From contig MCGO01000001.1 of the NCBI GenBank assembly GCA_002104985.1, positions 744,001-808,000 on the forward strand: a stretch of 64,000 nucleotides of DNA, in the 5' to 3' direction. Origin of the DNA: Rhizoclosmatium globosum. Lineage: Eukaryota > Chytridiomycota > Chytridiomycetes > Chytridiales > Chytriomycetaceae. Position numbers and translations under genes: made by a program. The number at the start of each line of letters is the position of its first letter. The stretch's first letter is position 1. This document shows positions 43,047 to 53,113 of the stretch, piece after piece. The notes beneath the pieces are model-generated. The model was not told where the DNA came from, made no database searches, and saw only the letters and a program-made list of their open reading frames with translations.

Positions 43047-46000
43047 TCACTCTTCCATTTTCCTTCTTTTCATCTGAAATGGAAACGGCCGTTTCATTTT
43101 GTTAAACCGCAGATACCAAAAGAGACTATATATGTTTCGTGCAGCATTCCTATTGTTGATAAAAAGTATTAGTTCGAACACAATAGTTCAGACAAACTTA
43201 CTTGTCACGCTCCCAAATGTTGCCGCACTTATGGCAATACTTTACCGCACGAAGTGGCTTCCCAACTGGTACTCCCTTCATGTATGCCTCCCTCACCCTC
43301 TCACTCAATGGTAACTCCTCCATCCAACCCACTCTAAAAGCTTTGTTTTGTTTGAGAATGTCCTTGGATTTTGTTGTCACAAATGATTGAGTTAGAGGCT
43401 CCCTCTTTCGTCCCTCGGCACCGACATCGCCGACTCCTTCCCGCAGAAAGTAGTGTGCTGGATTGGTTCTGTAGACTTGATGTATGGGATTGGGTTCCTT
43501 GCCATGATCGCCCTCCTCAGCCACAGTCGGTGGATCAACATCCATTTGATCCTCCTCCATGTTGTTTAAGTCGTGAATCAAATCGTCGAGCTTGTTGGGC
43601 ATATCGAAATCCCCGTACCACACTTCCGGTTCAGTATCCATTTGATCCCTCAAGCCGCCAACCAATTCGTCAATCTTTCCATTCACATTGTCGAATATCA
43701 GATCCATAAGCACATCCATCTCCATCTCTTCTTCTCTCTCTTCACACTCCTCCACCTCCCTTGTTTCTTTGTCCTCGTTGTCATCAATGCAGTCGACTTG
43801 TTTCAGATAACGATCAACGTCCTCGTCCTCCAAATCAGCAAACTCCTCATCAGCGACTCCAAGTAGTCGGAGCACCTTCTCAATTCGAGCCCAGTGCTTC
43901 ACTGTTCTCCCATCCGCTCCAGTTTCAAACAAGGTGCCAATATCATGGTCTCTAATCAAGTTCCGAATATGATCCAATTCCTCTTTTGAAACGACATCAG
44001 GTGAAGGACCCAAATCAAGAATATCAGTGCACTTTCCAGTTCCTTGACAACCAGAACAACAAAATGTCGTCTTTCCTTCATTGACAGTGACTGTTGTGAA
44101 TATCTTTTGAGCTTCACGAATAAGTTTCCGACTGGGACCAGACACTGTTCCTTTCATATTCCCTCCAAAACCAGCATGTCCAATGGCAAGAACAATTTGA
44201 TCAGTTCGGTAGTTTCCACGGAGATACGTCATGAAGACTTTGAGTGTTCGCTGTTCTCCTTGGTAAGTCAAGTATCGAAGATGGGCTTGACGAGAATAGA
44301 GTTTGTACAACACTGGATAAACCTCAAACGACAGTTTTGCAGACTCGTTGAACTTGGCCACTGACGTAGTCTTGCTCGATGCGGTCGCCAATTTCGCAAA
44401 CTCAGTATCAACATCCACCTTCATTTGCGCTTCAAACTTGGCTCTAATCTTCCCCTGTTGTAACTCTGCATAGTTGTGTCCAATCTTGTCCCTCCATTCT
44501 TCACGACCAAGCTTGAAGTACATTCCACGTTGTCGGTCTTCTTCAGACAATTTCTCAAACGCATACATGCCATACTCCTCTCCAAGTTTCTTTTGTTGAG
44601 CTGCTGTTCGAGTTCGTCGGTTCTGTTCATACCGCTTCTTCTTTGCTCGCTTTTTTGCAGCAACTGCTGCAAGCCTTGCCTTAACTTCAACCGGTGATAG
44701 AGGTCCTGGAACTTGATGGCTGTTCCAAAATATTAATTTGATTTTGTGATGTGTCAATAAACACATACATGTACGTTCCTCGCGAGATTGCTAGTTCTTT
44801 CTCCCACCGATTTTCATTTGCTTGTCTGTAGGAACCAGGTTTACTAGAAGTATTTGGGACTTGGGTTGGAGCAAGGCCTGGAGCACTTCCCGGGTTGTTG
44901 GCAACGAAGCACATTACTGGTGTTACCACTCCAGGATCCATGCTGATAATAACTCCATCAGCAGACATTACAACATTCTCAGGAGTCAGTTTTGGTATAT
45001 TTTGATCAACTGCTTTCTTCTTTGGGCGAAGACAGTGGAGACTGACTGAGATGGAGTTGATCATCATGGACCCGTCTAGATAGATCTTAGTGTTAGCAAA
45101 GTTTTCAATTTAAACAAAAGAAACATACCAAATCGACGAGTTTGGGCTTTATCATCAGCAGAACCCAACTCAACTTTCTTGAACACGTTTCGAATAGCTG
45201 GCAACACAGTTCCCCACAAAATACTCTGCTTCCGAACACCAGCAACCTTGAAGGCAGTTTGTAAACAATCTGTAGGCAAGTTTAAACTCAGACACATAGT
45301 ATCCCATGCTGCGCCACGGGGAAAGTACTTGTACGTCATCATCGCCAGATCACTTCATACAAGCAGTTAGTTTACACAAATAACCCTGTACATATACGTA
45401 CGTGCTATCCAATTGGAAAGACTTCTCCTTGAATGTGGTCTGGGGATGAGCATTCCAACCTTTTGTTGCTCCTTGGGGTAGAGTGGGAAACGTATCAATG
45501 TGGAACTCTCCACGCTGGATCCGATCAATATCAGAATCAATAGATGCTTGAAGCTTGGCCAATATATGAGTATCGGTTTCTTTGATGATTCCACGATGAC
45601 GAAAGAAGTGTAGTCCGTGAAGTGGATCACCTTGATTAGGATGTGCAAGACCAGCCTCAACGCTTTTCAAATATTCGGGAACCAGAACTCCCATATCAGA
45701 AAACGAGATTGGACCAGCAACAGCTTCACGAATAGCAGCTGTTGTCACAAGTCGTCAGATCAATAGATTCAGAAAACAAACTACTTGCCTTTCATATGAA
45801 ATGGTTTTGGTGATTTCAAGAGGAGTTCTTGGTGGTGGGAACGTTTTGTGGTTCCAAGCTTCGATTTCGCTCCAGTAGATGGTAGTGACCAGGTTGGTAC
45901 CTTGATATGCAAAGTAAGAAACAAAAAAAACAACATGTGAATGAACTCACGCAAGCTTGTGGTGTTTAAACATCCGTGTGCAAAGGGGGAAAAGGTTCGG

Positions 46001-49000
46001 AAACCATGAGTCAAGGTCTTTAATAAATACCAAGGTCATCCTTGCCAATTCTTGTGCAACGCCCAAGTCAAACAATTTTGAGAGATGAGCCGCAGATACT
46101 TCGTTGATAGGCACCCAGGTTGGAGGTAGCTTTGGAAGTGAAGCCTTTGCACCGTCAACTTTCCGAAGTTCAGCAAACAGTTTCTTGTCGTTGATGAACA
46201 GATGCCGGAGTTCAAAACGAGCAGCGTTTCGGAGCTCTGTCAAGTCACAAGAAATGTGATTGTCCCGGACGTACTTTCGATATAGAAGGAATAAAGTGCT
46301 GACCATATGATTGTACAAATCCTTCTACAGACAGCAGTTAACAAGCACTTCTCAAACAAGATAAACATACTGTGATATGGCGTTGATAGTCGGTCTCCAT
46401 TCTTTTGGCACTGTAGATAATCATATTTGCAAAGACCACAATATCATCTCCAAGTGTCGGAATTTGTGGAACACCAGCCTCAGCTTTGAAGTCAGCCCAC
46501 CATTGCTTCATTTGAGGATGCTGGCCCGTGGTTGCTTTTCCCCCGTCAGTGGCAACAGTTTTGATGATCGAGACAAAGAACAACTCATTGATTGGAAGCA
46601 TCGGGACGCCTTTCTTGGATTCGTGGAACATTCTCAAGCCCACGTTTGTTCCAAATTTTGTGGCAATTGTGCTAATCAAGTTTATCCTGTGCATGATTGT
46701 CAGAAAATTACAAAGAAAGAACGAGGTTTCATCTCACTTTGGTAGAACACTCTCGATTTCAAGACGGAGCCAGTCAGCACCAGCAAGAATAGTCTTCAAC
46801 GGCAGTTTAACAGAATATGTCTCCGATAGAATCTTATCTTGAGTGTATGTGGGTTTCCCAGCAGCATTCCACTCCGCAAGTTTGGGCTGCAGTACTTGCT
46901 GCAAGTAATGCTGGTATTCAGGTGAAGAGATTGCAGTCAAGAAGTCAGCGACTTTTCTGTTGACATCGCGTCGAAGAAACGGTGTGATGGGGTGGTTGGG
47001 GTTTGACAATTTCCATTCTGCCAAAACAGTGAGTCAGTACATTTGAGAAAATGAAAAAAATAGTCTACACACCTTCAAGCCAATTGTATAGAGGATGCAT
47101 CCACATATCCGAATAGTTGTCAAAATGGAGTAAACACGTCTGGTTTGTTGACTTTTTATGGTCACGAACACCACAGAAACAGTTTCCATTCTGAACAGCT
47201 GTGACTGTTGCGACATAAACAGGTGGAGGGGTGTACTTGAACTTGGATTCAACAGGGACTGATAATGGTGGGTTGACATTAACAACCTGCGAGAGACATC
47301 TTGACAGAGCCAATGCATCATTCTCCATTGATTTCATGGTTCTTGAACCAGCAACAAACCAACGACCCACAGCGTCGTCTTTGAATACAGCAAATACTTT
47401 TTCAACATCCAACTCAATCAGCTGACTCAGTGCAGAATACAATGGTCCTTTCAGATGAGAGACTGTAAATCGCTTCAAGTACTTTGGCAGATGTCCATCT
47501 TTTAGGGACGGTGGGTGGAGTTGTGGCGAGAATGCTGAGTTTGGAGGGAAGAAACCGCCAAGAGTTCGTGTCAAACTGGCAGGATGAAGACGGCTGTAAA
47601 CAGCTGCATTGGGAAACAACGGACTCTTTTGAACTCCAGCAGAAGACAGAAACGGCATCACGTTTGCATGCTCGGCAGCGATTGATCCAATAATTTGAAC
47701 GTCAGAATATTCCAAGAAACTTGTCAGAGCCAGTGTTTGGGCTCTGTTGATTTGATGGTCCAACTTATACCGCAAACCAGAAGCAGCTGATGCGGGTTTG
47801 ATATAATAGTGTTGTGGAATGCATGGTGGAGGAGTAAGGAGAGGTGCCTGCTGTGAAGGAGCGGTGGGAAAGGCTGGAGGATGGGGAAACGGTCCGATTT
47901 CAACAGCTGGAGTAAATACAGTGCCGGCAACAAGCCCATCTGTGTCCCATGACACTTGCCCATCAGACACGATCCACCAATGTTTCTGCTCCAATGAATA
48001 GACTGCATAACTAGCAGGCGGCTCCCATTGCGATACGAAGTTGTTTCGACAAAAGAAAGCAGGCGGCCCGTCATTGGTTGGGAAGAATCGAACGTGAGAT
48101 GGGAATTGTGGCTGTGGGTGACGTCCAGCAGAATTCGCCAGAGTTGGAGAGAACTCCTTGTCGGTCGAACAAACATTTGAACAAGCACTGTTCTGCACCA
48201 GGTGGATAGACTTGTTGCACGCTCCAACTGCTTCCGAGCTGGTCACAACAATCAAATGAGTCTTTCCCACTCTTGCTTCATGAAACTAAAAGCAGCAAAC
48301 CGTCAGTGATGTCTGTTTAAAAATTGAGGAATACAACACACCTTGTTTATGTAATCAGGATCGGGCTGACCATTGGCCAATGACAGCTCCAAGACATGAA
48401 CACCCGCAGCAACACAGACAGCTTTCATGGACGAGTATATGACTGATCCTGTGAATGAGTCTCGATGAAAACCAAACAAAGTGTCCAAGGAGCACTGAGC
48501 AAGAGTATGCACTCCTGACACTTGAAGTCCCGAGGATTTGGCCAGCGTCACAGCATCAAAAACACGATTGATGTGATTTGAAGACGGAACAACGTAACCA
48601 TTAATATGGGCTGAAACTGCAGCAAGAAAGGCGGTGTGGCTGACTGGATGCGGCAGTGTGGTCAACTGGTCAAGATTGGCAGACAATGTTTCGATTTTTT
48701 CAGCGACTTGTGGATCTGCACCCATCTGGAAGTACCGGATACAGTTTAACCGTTGGTCTTCGACAATATGATGGTCAGCTAGAACGACCAAAACGTTGTT
48801 CTGATGGAGCAATTAGTGTTAACGGTAATGGGCTTGGTACATACTGCATTCATCAGTGGGGGAGGTTCCGGTGGAGGAGGAGGATGCTGATTGACAGACA
48901 TATACCTATGAGAGTAGTTGGTTATCAATTCGGATGAAGGGGTGAATTTTTGTGAAGGGGACTTAATGAAGGGGGTTTTTGAAGGGAAAGTGTGGGAAGT

Positions 49001-49298
49001 CCCTCGCAACAAGACAACAGACATTTGCCCTCCATTACAGTTTTTATACAAGGAAGAGAGGTTGCACTCGTGAAGGAATAGGGACGGAGGGACACAAACC
49101 ACGCTTCGACGACAGTTTTTTGTGGGAAACTTTTTGAGTAATTTGGAAGGGACATTTTGAACAGCCAATTAGGCAACAGCTGTCAGATCACACCGTGACC
49201 TTTGTCGCAAACTTCTTCAAACAGTCTGTGCAGTGACAAAAGAATCCATGAGCAATGGCTTCGACGTCAACAATACTGTCAAGTTTACGTTTTGGCAT
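43047..49298 (-). CDS. Fanzor (eukaryotic TnpB-like RuvC nuclease) with long N-terminal extension
   Basis: Intron-rich gene, about 13 or more exons, on the order of 1,800 residues. The C-terminal third has the TnpB/Fanzor signature in order: RuvC-I ISMDPGVVTPVM (Asp codon 44936-44938); an Arg/Lys-rich helical stretch; IVLAIGHAGFGGNMKGTVSG, the RuvC-II region, here lacking Glu at the usual position; a zinc ribbon FCCSGCQ ... YCHKCG; and RuvC-III WERD|KNAARNI, joined across a 52-nt intron (43150-43201). The last exon ends in basic KMKRPF and MKRRKMEE, stop at 43047. Upstream exons (49298 to about 47050) start MPKRKLDSIVDVEAIAHG with an NLS-like PKRKL and CHCTDC, and carry an unrecognised region with RFFPTNDGPPAFF and HWWIVSDGQVSWD. 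The junction into the middle exons (LYNWLE|EWKLSN) is in frame. Fanzors are RNA-guided DNA endonucleases. Intactness is unproven: the junction near 45740-45785 did not resolve. Confidence 0.8.
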
Positions 49299-49521
49299 AT
49301 GTTGAAAACTAAAACATTCATGTTAGAGAGCTGAAGAGAGGATATGGTGGCCGAAATTGAAACGAAAGGAAGGGGAATTTGGAAGGTCCACACCAATACA
49401 CAACAAAGAAAAGAGAGTGCGAGAGAAAGGAGATAAAGAAAGTGGAGGATACCTCAATTTTAAAGATTGGTGGAGGAATTTGGTGGCTCTGTTGTTAAAA
49501 CGGTTCGACATTGTGTTGGCT

Positions 49522-49583
49522 CGCTCCAGTATAGCACCAATAAAGAAAATTCGCGCTCCAGTTTAGCGCCAATGAAGAAAATT
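49522..49583 (+). repeat. imperfect 30-bp tandem pair
   Basis: Two units starting CGCTCCAGT (49522-49551 and 49554-49583) share about 26 of 30 bases and both end AAGAAAATT. They lie about 220 bp upstream of the Fanzor start. Purpose unknown. Confidence 0.75.
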
Positions 49584-50079
49584 TGTGATTTTGATGCAGA
49601 TATTAATATAAACGCAGTCAATGAATGGCGCATGTGAATTGTGTGGGAAGGGAAGAAGGTGTTGTGACCTTGTGTTGAAGCGCCGCCCGATGATGTCGCG
49701 CGGAGAGGCGCTACAAAGGGCATCAGCAACAGTCACAATGAAATGCAAATTGTAATGCACTTCACCCGAGGACGAATGTAAGCATTCGTTCGCTGCGGGA
49801 TGTTCGGACAGAGGAGCTCAATGATTGCAGACAGCAGGACAATGCGCTGCAGCGGTGGGACTCCGAGGGAGACCCAGCGCAGCAAATGCAATAGTCGTGA
49901 GAGGGAGGGAGTCACAGATGAGGAGAGGAGACAAAGGTTGGCGAAGTTCGGACATATTTTATCAAAAAAGAGACGGGGAGTACGAAAAAGACATATGCAA
50001 CCTTTCCTTTGGAACCCCAAACCAAAGAACTCTTGTAATAACAGAGTCTTATCTTTGTCTCTTTCTCTTTCTTTATTTT
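49584..50079. other. gene-free stretch between Fanzor and transposase
   Basis: No convincing gene. A GC-rich patch with partial dyad symmetry (GTCGCGCGGAGAGGCGC, about 49694-49712) and a purine-rich tract (49895-49990) are the only features. No terminal inverted repeat for either flanking element was identified. Confidence 0.35.
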
Positions 50080-51955
50080 TTATACGGCTCTTCGTGCCAA
50101 AAGCCCTTTCCTAAAAGCAGCTTCAAACACGCTGTTATCCACATCATTCCAAGCACTACTAATCCAACTACAAATAATTGCGTGACTTGGCCGCTTTCTT
50201 CTTCCATCTGCATTCAACTCGCTCGCATCTGTGATGGAATTCCGCATCCAAACTGTCCACCTTCGCCGAATTCCATCTTTGAAAGGTTTGATGATTCCAA
50301 TATCTAGTGGCTGAAGTTTTGACGTGTATCCACCAGGAATCACAGCGGTGTTGAATAAGTAATTTTAGGGTTTACAAGCTGAATGCAAGAAAGATTGGAA
50401 ACACGTATAATCTTTATTAGGACAAGACTTCAATCAAGGTTCAAGCTCAATCGAACTTCAATCAGCATCTATATCACTCACATATGTGTTCAAGGGATAA
50501 GCGAGCGGAGGCTGATAGGGGGAGATAAGGAGATTTGTGATTGGAGGTCTCGGGTGATTTTCCCGGCGTTTAAATTGTTCTATTAAGATTAGTATTCCAA
50601 TAAGATTAAGTTTCCCAAATCCCTATTAAGCCTACACATACCGGGGTCGTAATCCGCAGACTCCAACAAGCGGGAATCATTCCAGCATTCTTGAATGCAT
50701 TCTTTACTGGTTGAGTCAGGTGAGCTTTGTAACTGTCCAACACCATCATCACCTTTCTTCCAGAAGTTTCAGATTTAAATTGAGGAATGCACTCGTTCAG
50801 AATCACGTCGCTGTCAAACCATGCATTTTGTTGAAATGAAACTTGAACACCGACTCCAAGAGCATTGACTTGAGCAGGCACCGTTTTAGCCAGTCGACCA
50901 GTTCTTGCACCCTTAAAGACAACTAATGGAGGAAGTCGATGTCCATCCCCGCGACATGTCAATCCAACCGAGAATCCAGTCGACTCGTTTCCAGTATTCT
51001 TGATGATTACATTTGTCGATCCTTTCCAATGCACTGTCTTCTTGAGCGACATATCAAAGTAGAGTCTAGTTTGATCAAAGTTGTAAATATCTTTGACAGT
51101 GAGACCATTCGTTTGCTGCCTGTAAATGAAATCATCAAAGGCAGAGATATTTGGATCAGTACCAGCCACAAAAGACGAAACAGGAGTAAAGAAAATGTTT
51201 TTGTTTGTTTTATTGGTTTTATTTGTTTTTGGTTTGTTTTGTGTGATTTGGTTGATGAAGGAGGAGGAGAGAATGGGTAGAGGGAGGGGTGGAGTGTCAC
51301 TATGGTCCAACAACCCACAAGTTCTGGTTGTAGTTCTCGCTCTGATGCTCAGTCTATACCGCTCCATGAATCCTGTACACCAACGGGATGATGCGGTGAA
51401 GGTTTCTCTACGCTGTTCCGTTCCAACCCCCAGTGCTGCATCAGCCAATAAACTCAAGGGATCCTTCACGTATGCCAACATCCACTCGCGCAAGTCTGCC
51501 GGTGACACTGCATATCCACGGTTTCTCTGGTCCGCCACCAGTCCAAACAGCTTCACTTCCTCCTCCAGGAACATACAGCGTACCATAGAAGGGGAAGAAG
51601 AGAGTATAGAGGGGTGGCCATCAAAATCTACGCTAATGCGCGAGAGAGAGGGAGGGGCTCTGTTGATGCGACTGTGTTCCTTCCTTCCACCGCCCACCAT
51701 CACACTTCCCCATCCACAGTGCAGATACTTCCCACCTCGCTTCACAGAATCGTCTTTGATGGTTTCAAACGATCGTACCCACTTGGACAGCATCGACCTG
51801 TTGAGGGAATGTTTAGTAGCAACAGCAGTAAGAGAACCACTGCGAATCTTCCTGTGTGGAGCAGAAGCAGCAAGCGAGGCAGAGAGTGCTCGCACTTCAT
51901 CGACGATGCGCAACTTGTACGTCAGGGTGTATTGCTTTCGCATTGGGTGAGCCAT
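50080..51955 (-). pseudogene. pogo/Tigger-type DDE transposase interrupted by a solo LTR
   Basis: Start [20 protein letters not shown] at 51955, only 62 bp from the divergent DPH5 start. N-terminal helix-turn-helix (AVATKHSLNRSMLSKWVRSF), then a CENP-B/Tc5-type second DNA-binding domain (LREWMLAYVK, SRWCTGFMERYRLSIRARTT). A probable intron lies near 51190-51295. The DDE_1 catalytic domain has first Asp in IYNFDQTRLYF, second in MVLDSYKAHLT, and third in LQPLDIGIIKPFK. The third lies beyond a 320-bp LTR inserted between codons for GMIPA and VIPGGYTSKL, so the reading frame is interrupted at 50669. The C-terminal exon ends FRKGLLARRAV at 50080. No terminal repeats of this DNA transposon were found. 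Confidence 0.85.
50349..50668. mobile_element. solo LTR (320 bp)
   Basis: Ends are TGTTG...CAACA with the canonical TG/CA termini. A 5-bp target duplication AGCGG flanks it (50344-50348 and 50669-50673). Removing it with one duplication restores the transposase codons for GMIPAVIPGG exactly. No gag-pol sequence is present, so it is the product of LTR-LTR recombination. The parent retrotransposon family is not determinable here. Confidence 0.9.
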
Positions 51956-52017
51956 CAGTGAGTTGTGGTGAAGTTTGGCAAAGAAAAAGTGAAGACGTAT
52001 ATTCTTCTTCTCTGAAA

Positions 52018-52973
52018 ATGCTCTACATTGTTGGTCTTGGACTTGGGGACGAGAAGGACATTACTGTCAAGGGACTGGAAGCTGTCAAGTCGTGCAATCG
52101 TATCTACCTCGAGCACTACACTGCCATCCTCACTGTGCCCAAGGAGAGGCTTGAAGCCCTCTATGGGAAGCCTGTGCTTCTTGCGGACAGAGAAATGGTT
52201 GAATCCGACTTGAATTCTATCTTGGAAGGCGCTGATAAGGTCAATGTCGCCTTCTTGGTCGTCGGAGATCCGTACGGGTAACAGCTTGACACCCACACTT
52301 TGACAACCACTTATACTTGAGCTTTCCAGAGCCACAACGCACACAGACTTGGTTCTCCGCGCTAAAGAGCTGAATATTCCTGTCACATCTATCCACAACG
52401 CATCTATCATGAATGCAGTCGGCTGCTGTGGTCTCCAACTGTACAACTACGGCCAGACAATCTCAATTGTATTCTTCCTGGACAACTGGCGCCCTGACTC
52501 TTTCTACGATAAAATCAAGCAGAACAGAAACATCAAATTGCATACACTGTGTTTGTTGGATATCAAGGTCAAAGAACAATCGATTGAGAATATGGCTCGA
52601 GGGCGTAAGATTTATGAGCCGCCTAGATATATGACTGTGAATCAGGCTGTGGAGCAGTTGTTGGAAGTTGAAGACAACAGGAAAGAGAATGGTGAGATTA
52701 TTCCCTTTTGATATTCCAAGCTGAATCTTAACGTTTGATGCCTGTATAGTCTACAACCGTAACACTATTGCTGTGGGTATGTCTCGTGTCGGGGCTCCGG
52801 ATCAACGAATTATTGCTGGCACTTTGGAAGAGTTGTTGGATGCGGATTTTGGAGAGCCATTGCATTCGCTTGTACTTGCTGGTGAAATGCATTTCTTGGA
52901 GGCGGATTCGTTGAGACAATATGCTATCAATGTGGATACGTTTAACAAGTATGCTCAAGTGTCTGACCATTAA
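52018..52973 (+). CDS. DPH5: diphthine methyl ester synthase
   Basis: S-adenosylmethionine-dependent methyltransferase that methylates the diphthamide intermediate on eEF2. Reads [44 protein letters not shown] across an intron (about 52278-52329), [35 protein letters not shown], then after a second intron (about 52691-52748) [17 protein letters not shown] and [16 protein letters not shown]. These are the tetrapyrrole-methylase-fold motifs of Dph5, at full length. No frameshift. Promoter space is only 62 bp from the transposase start. Confidence 0.93.
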
Positions 52974-53113
52974 ATACAATTTCTTCGCTATCATACGTAT
53001 TCAGTTTTATGCCATGAAAGTGCTAGTACTGGCTGAGTGCGCGTGAATTACTTAGTGGAGGCGCTTGATGAACAAGCCAAATTCTTGCTATCAAAACAAA
53101 GTCAGAGTCGGTT

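Noticed and set aside
50349..50668. Possible intron in the transposase
   Set aside because: Its ends are TG...CA with a 5-bp target duplication rather than splice sites, and it is far longer than the local introns.
43047..52000. A complete Fanzor-carrying transposon formed with the pogo-type transposase
   Set aside because: The transposase has its own interrupted gene, no common terminal repeats bracket the two genes, and no shared target duplication was seen.
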